A stretch of 64,000 nt of DNA, taken from Lepisosteus oculatus (taxonomy: Eukaryota > Chordata > Actinopteri > Semionotiformes > Lepisosteidae). Within the stretch, counting starts at the first letter, position 1, and each line of letters opens with the position of its first letter. Below, piece after piece: positions 12,135 through 25,600 of the stretch. The stretch spans positions 38,382,979 through 38,446,978 of the forward strand of contig NC_090704.1 in assembly GCF_040954835.1 (NCBI RefSeq), in the 5' to 3' direction. Under the pieces are notes generated by a model. That model saw nothing but the letters and a program-made list of their open reading frames with translations. It did no database searches and had not been told where the DNA came from. The translations under genes were made by a program, and so were the position numbers.

Positions 12135-13049
12135 CAACCCATTCCCGCAGCCCTCTGTACTGTATCCGTGCAGACAACGTGTGATAGAGCTAAATCATTC
12201 ACCTCGGAAGCTGTGTTGTTTTTTTTGGTTTACGGGTTGAATTCTATTGTATTTGAAGTAGGCGGGTGAGAAATAAATTCCAATGAAAAATGATAAGACT
12301 TTAAATAAATTTAAATAAGTACAGAACAGAAAAGTATATACACAGGTTACTTTACTGCAAAAACGCCACATCTAGGAAAAAAAAAATCTTCAATGCTCTA
12401 TTCTACAAACAAGTACGTCTTGTTTATACTAGTGTCTGTAGGCTTCTGTGAACTCCTACCCAGCTCTGCTTATAAAGTGCACGCGTGTGTTGTCACGCAA
12501 AGCTCACACTCTAAACCTCTAAGGCAGTGTGTTCAAGCCATGCAATGTTTTCTTTGCTGGTATTCCCCCACCACCATATTTACATCTTTAAGATCAAAAT
12601 ATCATAACTAATACTAAAACTGCATGCTCGCTTTATGTTGGGAGACGTTTTAAAACCTTTTTTATAAAAAAGTCAGACATGCAAACATTCCTGCTTACCT
12701 CACACTGTATCGCAAAATAATACATAAGGCACAATCTACCTTTTTTAAATATATAAATGGCGTTAAATTCTGCTATTCATGAAACTATTTAAAACACCCC
12801 TTTACAATTTTAAAGATTCTTTAGTACGGCTTTCTTGTTTTTTTGTAAAAAAATAATCGAAAATATGCGATTAATTGAAGTTTTTTTTATTGAGCTAAGA
12901 CGTTTAAAGTTATCTGAATACCCAAAGCGGCGCACTCCACAATTTTTGGCACTACTGATTAAAAATGTACTTGAAGAACTGAATATAACTGTGAAGAAAG
13001 GTGTGAAGTTACAGTTTATAATTGATTACCTACTATTTGCCCATATATG

Positions 13050-13552
13050 AACTTACGCATTGTCACTTCTGCAGTTTGATGTTTTTCAACCACTTAGCTT
13101 ACTCCAAGTCACAATGGACACGGAACCTCAGTAACGCATCAGAAAAATCAAAGATAAACGAATATGATAATATCACAGCAGTTTCAAAAAGCAAAACTAA
13201 TAATTCCATCAAGGGAGGCGACGCGAAGCAAACGCATTCGCACGGCCCAGTCCAGGTTGTCTTTCTCCTGCCTCCTTATTCGTATTCATGAGTTTTGCCA
13301 AAAGGTTTGACGTCACAGCTGTCAGTATCTGCACATGGATTTGCGAATCATTTCAGCCTGGATTCAGTCTCGCAGATTGTCCCAACCTGTGTGAACGTAA
13401 ACATACCCGACCTTTTGGGGGGACTAATCTTTCTTCGATTGCAGTCGCAGAGCGAGTCGAATTGTTTCCGGGATCACCTGTTTCGTTTTTTAAATATATA
13501 TTATTCTTTGATTGTTGGAAGAGGAGTTGTTTTTTTTTTTCCTTTTTGCAAG
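13050..13552 (+). promoter_or_regulatory. hlf: hlf promoter and 5' leader region, with a perfect CRE
   Basis: CpG density rises here compared with the flanking DNA (notably 13210-13250 and 13380-13470), directly upstream of the hlf start codon. A perfect palindromic cAMP response element TGACGTCA lies at 13308-13315, followed at once by an E-box-like CAGCTG. There is no convincing TATA box near an obvious start; an AT-rich stretch (about 13490-13505) and a T-run (about 13530) precede the ATG. The transcription start is not determined. The CRE and E-box could give cAMP/CREB or bHLH responsiveness; this is inference from motifs only. Confidence 0.6.
13308..13315. promoter_or_regulatory. Perfect CRE palindrome TGACGTCA
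   Basis: An exact 8-bp CREB/ATF consensus, 238 bp upstream of the hlf ATG, inside the CpG-richer promoter region. The match is seen directly; occupancy is inferred. Confidence 0.6.
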
Positions 13553-13667
13553 ATGGAGAAAATGGCTAGACCTCTCCCTGTAAATCCAACTTTCCTACCT
13601 CCAACCCATGGCGTGCTGAAATCGCTACTGGAGAATCCTTTGAAACTGCCGCTTCATCACGAAGAGG
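13553..13667 (+). CDS. hlf: hlf coding exon 1
   Basis: Encodes residues 1-38 and the first base of codon 39. The start at 13553 matches the MEKM(S/A)RPLP start of vertebrate HLF; a second in-frame ATG lies three codons later. The donor is GAAGAGG|GTAAAT at 13668. Joining to exon 2 makes Gly39 and gives [12 protein letters not shown], equivalent to the human exon junction. The reading frame stays open upstream of this ATG back to an ATG at 13295, so sequence alone does not exclude an N-terminally extended product. Confidence 0.95.
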
Positions 13668-16600
13668 GTAAATAAAAACAGTATGAGTACTGTGCATAAT
13701 AAAGCTTTTCACTGGAAATGTTTTTTGCTTTAAATGCAACAGGGCTACAAATTAGTCTAGCTAATGATGAATAACATAAAAGGTAATGATGAAGAAACTC
13801 GAAAATTAAAAGGACAACGTTCAGTTGCCAGTGCTAAACAATTCTGTAATGCACATACTGTAAGGTTAAGGCACACAGGCATAGCTAGAAATACTAAAAA
13901 AGTAATTTGACTGTCCTTACTTCTGGAATAAATTAATGTAAATTCTGCATGTTTTGTTTCTGTGCCACGTTCAAGTGGAAAGCTTGAGAACTTTAGTATT
14001 TAGTACTTTGGTTTTTTTTTTCGTTTTGGGGGCATCTTAAAATTCCGGTAATTGAGTAACTATTTGAAGATAAGTTAAGGCATTAAGGCAGACATCAACA
14101 CTGGTTTGCTAAACTACTGTTTAATAAGAATGAGTGCTTCGACTATCCAGAAACTGCGTCTTATTCATAAGACGTCCCACTTTTAAATATACACATATTT
14201 AATTACTATTTATTGAACGTTTCTGACTATGGTTAGAAAACGCCAACTCCACAAGTAACATTATTTCAAAGAGTTGGATGGGTAGAATTTGAAACTACCT
14301 TTGGAACTAAAATTATTCGGCAATGAAATATCTTAATCGGCGTGCCTTTATGCTCGTATATTTAAACAGCACATAAAAAGATATCGAATAATGCAACGTG
14401 TAAAATTCGATAATAGTCAAAAACGACAACACTTCGTAGAATGTAAAGAGTGTAGTTTCTGCACTCTTTAACTGCTTGCTTTCAATTTTGTTAGTCTGCC
14501 TGGCAGCGAAATCCCTTGGTGAACTGTTACCTCAAGTGTTCCGATTAGAAGGGTGCTTTAAACTTCATTTTGTGGGACTGCATTATATCTTTTAATGTCT
14601 GTGTCAAACACTGCATAATAGCCTTAGAAACTGCCGGGAACTCCATTTGGGATAATTGGGTGGAGAGGAAAAGTGAATGCTTGGATTTAGGTTGCTGTGC
14701 CAATATCACTTCACATACTGTGTGTGCAATGAAGGTTTTTCACGTTTTATAGGCTTTGGGAAAGAGAAGGAGAAGGAGAAGAAAATAGACGATGAAGGCA
14801 GTGGAACAAATGTACCCCAGTCCGCTTTCTTGGGTCCAACTCTGTGGGACAAGACTCTGCCTTATGATGGAGACACTTTTCAGTTGGAATACATGGACCT
14901 TGAGGAATTTCTCTCAGAAAATGGTATCCCATCCAGTCCCTCTCAACATGACCAAAACCAACACCAGCAACCAGCACTGCAGCAAGCACCGCCCCCGCCA
15001 GCGCCCTCTGTCATGGACCTGAGCAATCGTGCCACCACCTCCATTCACACGCCCATGGTTTCCCCAAACTGCATTCACAGTCCTGTCAGATCAGGTAATG
15101 TGCCCAAATTATGCAAAACCATATACTGTACAGCATTCTGTCTGCATACAATATGTGCATTTCTTCAGTATAATACGGGAATTCACAAATGAAAATATCT
15201 TATAAAAAGGAAGCGGTACAGATCTTGACTATAGACACATGCATGACTTAACCACACACAAGTTAAACAAGTATCTCAGGATCCTCTTCAGTGACAATTG
15301 CGAAGTTTGACATTAAGAAGTAATTAATTTCCAGCAAGGACTATGAGACAAGCAAGGTTAGTAATGTAATTGAAAGAAATCTTGGGTTCATGTAGGTAGT
15401 TATGATTTACCATGATCAGAGCCCAGCGTGTCATGATGGGTTTATCACATGCTATTTGATATAAAATCAAATAGCCTTTACCTTGCTAGCCACTCATTTA
15501 AATTAACTAAATATTGACACACATTTAATCTTTAGCGATACTTTGAAGTATGTATATAACTTAAAAGATAACCGAAGACAGTTACAGTAGATTAGGTAGC
15601 TAAGATATAAAGTAATTATCTACTAGTAATAATACTGATTAGCTATGGTAACAAATTTGTAGTTTTTTCAAATGTGTTCTAAAGCTACACTTTTGAAAGA
15701 AGTACAAAGAAAATACTGAATTATTTTCATCTAAAATAATTGCCTTAAAATAAATTTTAGGTGGTAGATTAGTAGAATGTTTTCATTAGCATTAGCGTTT
15801 CAATTTTGTATTTTATGTGCCCTGACAATCTGTGTCTACAGTATGAAGAATACAATACACAGTCATTTAAAATACCTTAGCTGGACATTTGAAGATATTT
15901 ATCGATCTACTACGATTTCTAGGCTGTTTTACAGTATCTTTCTTCAAGTGATTAATGTGCTCTGGATTGAATAAAAATCCATAGAGACTTTCTAATGGTT
16001 CTTCAGTTTAACTTAACCAACTATTACATTCTGATCCTTGACACTGAATGTTGTCTGTCCTTGATTAATAAAATGTTGTTTTCAAATATTATTTATAAAA
16101 GGTATATATTTGTATTACTATCATTTGTTCACATTAACAGGATGTGACTTATTGCAGCATAATTAAATCCATGGTCTTATTGAATATTTTATTTTGTTAT
16201 TTGGAAATAAGCAAAAAGGTACTGATATCCATGTTTTTTTTCCTTTTGCAGGGGTTTTAATTGTTAAATTGCATACATTTAACCAACCAAGCCCAAAACA
16301 AATAAAATTACCCATTTGTTTTTATGTCGCCAATCCAAGAATTTATCTTAGGTTTAAAAGCACACACGGCTGAATTTCCAAAAATACATATAATGTGCAT
16401 TCTAAACTTTAAGTATCATTAAAGTTCTTATTTACTTGGACTGTTACAGGGTGACTCAAGACTAGATGAATATGCTAAAATCTAAGAATAGGTCTATCAC
16501 TGGCAACAGAAGTCAGCATTCAGTACTACAGTACTGTGCAGGGTGACAGAATATATCTTATTAGTGTGTAATGTTATCCAGAATGTAAACCTATCACAAC

Positions 16601-19600
16601 AGTGCTTTGTATTACATTTTTGTGCTAGCTTTGACAGATCATGCCTTTATGTGAAACCATCTGCACATGCCATTAGTAACTAAATTCACAATATTCAATT
16701 TATGTAAAAATATTAAAAAAGAACCTGTAACTAACCTTCAAAGGATAACCTCAGGATGCATGGTATCCACGAATGTCAAAAACTGGTGTACAGTTTCAAA
16801 AGAAATTCTAGTTAAACCCTAGAAATGACAATGATGTCTTTATGTTAGGATTGTAAGCCCTATGTATGTTTGACAGTTGACTGCTCCAGCTGTGTTCCAC
16901 AGTAATTAGATTTTTCAATGAGAGAAAGCTAGGAGAATGGTTTGGACTTGTCTCTTTACAGATTTATGTGATGGAAAAACAGTTCAAATTGGAAGACGAG
17001 CTCAAACTTTAACTTTTTGAGTCTGGTTACACAGTACTGCAGAAATCAATCTCAGTATTTGAACTGCGGTTGGTGTTTGATTCTGAGGTACAGTAATGTG
17101 CAAGTTCAAAGGTTTTTATTGTCAGTACACTTTGCGTCCTACTTTGATGTGGGCGGAATTCCTATTTAGCTTGGCCTACTTTGTCTGAAAAGCCTTTTGC
17201 AGAAAGAGGTGCTATTTAGTGGGCTAACCTATGTATTGTTTTTTTTTGTTTATGATTTTATTGCAGCTCACTTACTAACACAGCATTAATATGCTGTGTA
17301 TATCGTTCATGAAAATGATTGTGCATTACTGTATGTTTGTATTATGTCTCTGTAAAAGACAAATCTTTCTATTTTACATATGCATATAACTGCAGCCTGT
17401 ATACATTAAACCACCTTCATCGTAACTTTCATTCACAGCTCAATTCACAAGAAAACTATAAGGTTTTCTTGTTTTCTTAGTTACAAGTTTTTTTAAAAGT
17501 TGATTTATCCTATTGTATTTTTCTTTTTTAATTTGAACCATTTCAATGTTAATGAAGGTATTCTATTATCCCTCAAAGGCATTGTGCATTGAAATTAGCA
17601 CACATGAACACTTCCAAGTATTAACCAACTAGTTCATTTTCAGTACATGGTTTCTTTAGTGACATTATCAGAAGATTATTGCATTTTAGACATTTTATTT
17701 CCTATCATTCAAAATTATAATGGCAAACATTTTAAACTGTTAAAAGAATAATCTTAATTTATATCTTGCACACCCTATCCATGCTGGAAACTAAATGTGG
17801 ATTACAATTCAGGATTACTGCTGCAAGGAATAATACTGCATGAGCAGAGAAATTCAATAATAAATAATAATATTTATTATTATTATTAAATAATTTATTT
17901 ATTATTAAATAAATAATAATAAAAGCAAAATATATTCTCAATGCATTCTTTAAAACAGCAAAGAGAACATACTGTATGTTCTGATTTCAAATATATTACC
18001 ATATGCTATGCCACCAAAAGTCAGCCTTTGTAGGACTGTACCACAATACTGTAGCTGTGATTATGGGTACCTTAACAGTTAACAAATAAATGTGGTGTTG
18101 ATGTGGTGGTATTATCTGTGCTGTGATCTTGAGTATTTTATACAGCCTTGTTATCAGTTCAAACAGGTCTTGTTGGTTTAGATGTGGAATGTAAACTGCA
18201 ATGCAAAACTATTTTTGCATCAGAAAAATTTGGTGTGTAGTCATTTCACTGGTTGACAGCATAACCATTTTGTCTAATTTAATTTTTAGCTAGAAGTAAA
18301 CCATCGTTAAGCCTTCCGTTCAATTCCAATGGTGCACACCTCTTTGAGACTCTTAAATCCTTCCAGTGCCTTACTGTCTTTGGAGTAAGTCTGTGAACAT
18401 ATTCATCAGAAGCACAATAAAGAGAGCATTAACAATGTAACAGTGTATTACACATTACAGTGAAATTACCTGCCCAAGCTTTATGCAAATACAGCAGCAA
18501 TAGCAAACTTACCTTTCTACATAAAAATAATGGTCTTGGAAAAAGCGTCTAGCGAGAAGATAATTCATTACGGTACACGTTTGCTTGCCAAATAGTATTG
18601 ACACCGGAAAATGCGAGTTTGTAAGATATGTTATTATCGGTTTTATACAATTTTGAACAAAACAAAATAAACAGCGCATTTAATGATTTACTGGAAAAAC
18701 TTTTTTTTATCATTTGCATGTAGATTTAAAATGTCAGGAATTGCTAATGTTTAATTTTTATCCCTCTCGGGGAAGTCTGTGATATTTTCAACTCTCGCAC
18801 AACCATCTTAAATTAGTATTATTAAGTAACAATAAACCATAATTGTATTAGGTTAAGACTTAAATCCTTCATTTAATATAAAAGTGCCGTTCAAATGAGT
18901 GAAATAATAGAGTTGAGTCAGTTCGTGTTTGGTAATATATAATATAGCAGTAATAGCCTTGGATGAAGGCAGTGAGCATTTGTTCACCGATTACTGCAAA
19001 GCCAGTTTTCTCACGAAATTTCCTGCCTTGTGTGTGCGCCTTCCTTATTTTGTTTGGTTCGGTCTGCTTCCGGACCTCTTCCCCTCCTTTGCACATTAAA
19101 CCTCACGTGAAACAGGCTCATATTTCTGTGGCGTGTAGGACCACGTGACAGACACATGGAGGCGCCGTGTGCTGCTCTTGCTGGGAGACTCGCCTGTCTC
19201 CGCAAGAGATCCCTCCAGAAAAAAAAAAAAGGACAGTTTGTACCGAGAGCAATCACATTGGCAGAGCCGTGCCGCTCTCGCGTGCTGCGTGCGTTCTGCA
19301 AATCTCAGTTTAGTAGCTACCGGCAACTTTCTCTTGCATAGCAGGCTGCAATAACATAGTATTACTGTTGCCAGTGCCTAAATAAACACTAATGCTTTAA
19401 TGTCTTTTATTTATTATAATCGTTAAATCTGATGACATGAAATTGTTACAAGTGTTATTCATTTTGTTGACATTAGGTTGCGCGGGACAGCGTTTTTGGT
19501 ATACTATAGCGGGACATTAAAACTGCTGCAATGTAAGACAATTACAATATATAAGGCCCAGTGTAGTGTTTTAGTGATTAAATACCCAAGAGATTTACCT

Positions 19601-22600
19601 GCTTTTCAGCAACTGTTCGGAGTGCAGTTTAAAACTGTTCATAATATAGTCAAGACAAGAGCTGTAGTTTGGTTTTGCACAAACCATGTACTTCGAAGTT
19701 GTATTATTGCTGTTTATAGTGCTAGGAACGTCGAAGTTTGTTGTCCTCGTGATTGGACTTTTTAGGTAGCCTGAAGCCGCTAGTATTTACTGAATTGAAG
19801 AGCTTCTAGGATTTCACCTACTAGATTACAGTTTTAATTCAGTTAGCCCTAGACGCTCTTTTTATACTTTGCGTCGTACAACCTATGAACTATAGTTTAT
19901 ATACCTTGGAATGTTGCATTGTATTGTTCAGTTTAAGGTGCTAGGTTTTTGCGGCTATCCTACACGGGAGAAGTCCTTGAGGACCGTGTTAAAGCTCGCA
20001 CTCATTGCTTCAGCAAACTCACTTTAAAGCCTGCGAAGGGTACAGGTCACGTTTAGATGCATGCAGCGCAAAACGTTTTGATCCATCTGCCTTCCTTCAG
20101 TCACGTGTGTTCAACCTGACCTCTCTTTGAGCCACGACCGATTTATACCAGTTTGAGGGAAGCAATGCAGCTTATTGTATTGGAAACCACTGGGCTGCCG
20201 GCCAGAGTCATACTGAAAATCCATACTCGCACCAGCTGACATTTAGATTAACATCCAAGCTGTCAAACTGCGGCTAGCCGTATTTTTCATTTCTGTCATA
20301 TTCCCATTTAAGTCCTGACAACATTTGGATGCGTAGCAATATATTAACGTATTCAAGCCACTATATCAAGTCATCGTACTGTGTACGTGCTATTTGGTAA
20401 ACAACTATCAAATGACTGCAACTGAAAATATTGAGTTTGGACAACAAAGTAACATTGACATGGACGGAAATGGTCTTCTTCTTTTTCTTACTATTTAATT
20501 CCTATCAAGCCCCGTATTGCTCTTGCATTTTTAAGATGCGAGTCCAGAATGACTTAGTGTAAAAGGCAGTTTTGGCAGAATACCCAGGTCTAACTCAAAG
20601 AGGAATGCAGTCGCAAGCTTGTTGATCTCTAAGCTGTCTGTGCGCGTCTGTTTCCATTATAATTTCCCTTTAAAAAATACAACAACAAAACATTGTTTTG
20701 TTTACAAGTGTGCTTTCTTTAAAATTGTTTCATTTTACAACTCGTTGTGACAACTGGTCATTATAAATGGTAACATTAAAGTTTTTATATTGCTTTTATG
20801 CAGCGGAATTGTCCATTACTAATTTTATGTGATGTTTTACTTAAATGTTATTATTAGTAGATTTTAATGGTACGTTAGGATCACGTTTCTCTTATTAAAG
20901 GGTAGGCCGTTTTCTTATTTGAAATTATATGTGGATACCAGGAAACAATTTAAGAATTTGTTATTCAACGACCTATGAAATGATTACTGAGAACAATGTG
21001 AATGTACTGTATGCCCCCCTTCTGGTAGAAATCTCTATATTAGTATGTTCCGATCTATTGGCTTAGCAGAGGCAGGAATGTTTTTTAAATAATATTTTTA
21101 GGAGAGCTTTGTCGATACGTCTCCATAACCTTACATAACTTCAGTTTAAACGTAGCGTTTGCTATGTCTGCTTTCTTTCGTGGATGTTCTGGTAACTTGG
21201 CTGTTTTGTTTTTATAAAAGTTGTTTGCTTTATACGTTTATACATTTAAAAAATTGAAATAGGTTTGAACTAATACCTAGGGAATTTTGTGCAGACAGAT
21301 ATTAAAGATTAAAAAAAACAAAACAAAATGAAAGTCTAAAAATAAATGTGATTGTTTCCAAATTGACAAGAATGTTTAATGTGTAGTGTAGGTCTAAGGT
21401 TTGTTGTGAGTATCCCAACAAAACGAGCAATTTAACACGGTAGTGAAGTTTTGAGAACACTCCCAGTTGCATTCAGCCTCATGATATAATATTTCCAATA
21501 AAAACACTGTATAAGCGAAGACTCACTTTGGCAAAATTTGACTAAAATGATTTGTTTTAGAAAATTGAATGTTGTTGACTTTTATGCAAATGTTCAACTT
21601 TAAAACTTAAAAATGTATTTTCTTCATAGGCTTTGCATTGAATTAAGTCTTGAATCTCAAATTAAAACCTTTTACAAAACATTCTAGTCTAGCATCACTA
21701 CACCAGGTTTTGTGGTAAAGGAAGCAGAATAGTTATAAGGTAAAATGACTGAGAAAGGGCAGTTTAAGGATTGTGTTGTCCTCTGTTGTCTATCTTCATC
21801 AGCAGTGACAGGTATGGAAAGATGTGTTACAATATGTGCTAAATTAATCCCTGGTATCCCTTTAAGGATTTTAGAGGAAACAAGATTGATTTTTTTGAAG
21901 TGGTTGTATCTCAGGAGGTTTTTTTTCCATCAACATGTTCAGTGATTAAGGAACAGAAGCAGGTCTAGTTTAATTAGCATGAGAGTACAATGGCATATGA
22001 TAGTCTTTAAGAGGTTTTTGAGTCAGTGAGGACAATGCGAATGTGGGGATGTTGTAGTGGTACTTGCCCATGAAAAAGGCTTGGTTGAATTAGCTCTCTT
22101 GTGTGCAAAGGCGGGCATCCTGTGTGCGGGTCATACATAGTTCACCGCTCAGATATATACCAGAACATATTGCTGATATCTTCACCAGATAGCAGCAAAG
22201 TGACAGCAAGGAATTAGTGTGAATTCTAAGGTCACTTAGTACGCATGCCCAATGAAATCAGTCACATTTTAGATTAACACTACAGCCACATTATACAAAT
22301 GAAAAGTGAAGCTTCTAAAAGCTAAGACCGTATGTTACAACTGGTAGGTCCTGCTCTTTCTAAAGAAAATCTTGGTTAAATAGTAATCACATACAGGTTG
22401 TAAACTTACACGTACTGCACATAGTGTTATGTGTTAAGCAGGTTTCATCGAAGATCTACACTCAAGCTTACTTAACTTACATATTTAATAATTGTTAAAT
22501 ATAGTGTTTTTTACTACTGTTAAATATAGGTTTTTTATCTTTACATAAATGGTAGTCAGGAGAAAAAACAATTCCAGGAAATAATGTGTAACGCTTTATT

Positions 22601-25600
22601 CTAGAAGTATCATGTCAGTCCAGTTTTTGCATATCAGGAAAAAATTCTAAATGTTTTTATATCTAGCAAATTATTTAAATAAAACAAAATTAAGGCCCAG
22701 TTTTAGTTCTGCTTATATTTAAGATGGCTCCTGGTTTGATTGAGGTCTAACTAAGATACAGCTAGCAGCCTCTATGCTGAAAGTGAAATATAAGGTTTTA
22801 AGGTGGTAGCCTGTGGTGCTGGTGTGAACAAACTGGCTAGGCTTTGAGAACCAAGAACAGGAAAAACATGCCCACGTTATGTTTGGTGCGAATTCTTCTT
22901 TGTATTTCTGTCCATCAGCAACCCGTTCCTATTTCAGGAGCTACCTCTGGAGGCACAGTGTGATTAGTCAGGAAGGTTGTTCTGTACGCCCACATACTGC
23001 CAGCTTCCTTGTGGGCCTGTGGTTATTCCACCGCAATAGGCAGAGGCAGACAGGGGCTGCAATGAGTGGCAAGTTGCCAGTTTGGATGTGAAATACATGT
23101 GCATGGAAACTTACTGCTGTGACAGGTCAGACATCCCTAATAGCACAGAAATGGAAAGGGGGCCCCACACACCACATTGACTGTGATTGGGAAGCTGACC
23201 CGATGGACAGTCCTTGTGCTCTCACATAATTAAGCAATGCTTTGAAACTTGATTTCTGTTCTTTTTTTTTGTGTGTCCATGTGCCCTTAATCCTTTCATT
23301 CATACCTATGAACATTGCTTTGAAGAAAAGCCACTGCTTTTTCCTGCTTTCTTCTCTTCTCGGGAGATTTGAAATGCTTCATCTCTCCTTCCCTTGAGCA
23401 AACGTAACTGTTTGCCGGCTGAGCTAAAATCCTTTTTAGTGCATTCAGAGTATTTTTAAAGTAGAGGTGTTGTTTTGTATGATTACATGTTATATATGTC
23501 ATATATGTTATATGAGTAGAACTTTTAAATGAGTTGCAGTCCAGTTTGGAATGCGAGCTTAAAATTATTTGTGTAGATATTGATTTATTAGCATGGAAAT
23601 GCATTCCCTTAGCTTTATAATAAAGAAAATATTTAGAAAAGTACAATTTCTTACATGGATTACTGAAAGTGAAGTAAGTCTTACTTAGTAAATGATCCAG
23701 GAAATTGAATTTTGAGTTTAGATTTTCAAAATCTGGTCAGTTTGTCTGAGTTTATTTTATGTACTGTCGGTATCTGCGGCTGCTGTTTTACACAAAACAG
23801 GTATTGCAGAGAACGATTTCATTCCTATAGATCTTTTTAGTTTTTTGGTATTAACCTTTCTAGTGCCAGGGACATTCAGAAATATTACTACACAGTACAT
23901 TTACAATTAGTGTGGATATGGATTCCTCAAGATTAATGGGTCTGTGTTAACAAAGCAGGAACAGATACTGTACATTTATTCAATCATTTTGGGCTTGAGG
24001 TGAAGAGCCATAGTTCCCAAAGTGGTCTGTAATGGCACCGTTAGGGAACCGCAGAAAAGTTTGTAAAGATTCAGATTCCCCTGATGTGTCAGATCGGCAG
24101 AATCACTGAATGGTCATTTCGGCACTGAATCATTTGGAATCTTTCACATCTAATATAGACTTGAATATAGAATATAGTATTGACTTGAATAGTGAATTAC
24201 TTATATTGCAGTGCTGGGACACTGGGTTCAATTCCAGACTTAGGGTGATAATATGTGTGGAGTTGATATTTTCTGTCTGTGTTTGTGTGGATTTAAAACA
24301 GGCGCCCTGGTTTCTTCCCACAGTCCAGAGACATACCAGTAAGGTTAATTGGCTTGTGGGAAAACTGTCTGTGTCTGTGTCTTGAGATGGACTGGCATCT
24401 TGTCCAGGGTGTATCCTGCCTTGTGCCTGTTGCTTGCCGGGACAGGCTCTGGCTCCCCTGTGACCCTGAATTGGATGAAGCGGTTAGAAAATGGATGGAT
24501 AGTGTATATTATAAAAAATATCAAATATATCCTAAAAACTTAAGTATTTTGTTCATTCTTAATTGCCTTTATTTGTGTCATTGTAAAATGGGGGTTCCTT
24601 TTACAATAGCCTCAAAATCATTAATCCAGCCAGATGACCTTGAAAGCCTTTGGTCTAAGTCATATTTGCAACATGACCATTGAGTTACAGTATGGGTGTA
24701 AGGGTATTTAAATGTGAAGCAGTTCATCTCCTCCTGTAGTTTTAAGAGTGAACAAAGTTCTATAAAAACTTAAATACCTTCTGTCGCTTCAGTAATCTCT
24801 CCTCAGTTTAATAAGCATGTAACATCACATTTCACAGATGCAGACCCAACAAATGCCTGACTTATAAAGCATTATATTCACACATTACACATCTTGGATG
24901 ATTGGAGTGTTTCATCACAAACTGCCAAGCTTAATTGGATGCAGTTGCTTGCTTTAACTGTCATGATAAAAGAAAGGAGAAGAGAAAACAATAAGGTATC
25001 TGAATTTTATTTACTTTTCATTAGTATAAGATAAGATAACTTTTTTAGCCATATACAATTTCTTGCATTAGGAATTTGTCTTTTCATATACCCCAGCTTG
25101 CTCTCCATGAGACACACAGGCAGTGAGAGAGAAGCTTGGGGTCAGAACACAGGGTCAGCCATTTATACAGCACCCCTGGAGCAGCTGGGGTTAAGGGCCT
25201 TGCTCAAGGGACCCACCAGAGTAGGATTTTTCTGCTGGTAGTGGGATTTGAACCACCAACCTTCCAGCAACAGGTGCAGATCCTTAGCCACAGTGCCACT
25301 GCTCCATTTCTATCCTTAGTGACATGCACTTTACAGATTATTTCAAAAAGATCCATGACATTCTGTTGAGCACATCATAATGGAATGGAAAAGCATTAAA
25401 ACTGTCTTAGACGTTTGATAGTTTGAGTACACAAATCATGTACTGTATGTCTCATTGAATGAGTGATAAGCCCTTTGTAACTTTTACTCAAGGCTGAAAT
25501 AAATATTTCTTTTTACTGTTAATTAATCACTTTAGGTTTGTCACTTATGGAATGTGAGATATCTGGGGAGTATGGGAACTGTAGGTCCTGTGTTTGTTTA

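Larger units (their letters stand above)
8887..13049. other. Intergenic DNA upstream of the hlf promoter
   Basis: No exon recognised. Contains the 150-bp duplicate pair, a G-rich run (11989-12009) and an E-box at 12.13 kb. The first hlf exon may extend into the right end if the 5' UTR is long or spliced. Confidence 0.55.

Noticed and set aside
14677..15192. A 171-codon frame on the plus strand
   Set aside because: The real part is hlf exon 2 (14753-15094); the rest is intron read-through.
20102..20107. Additional CACGTG E-boxes (20102-20107 and 27742-27747)
   Set aside because: Isolated six-base matches outside CpG-rich context; too common by chance to list as sites.
25236..25306. tRNA-like A and B boxes on the minus strand
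   Set aside because: The sequence does not fold as a complete tRNA and continues into a SINE body and tail; it is the SINE head.
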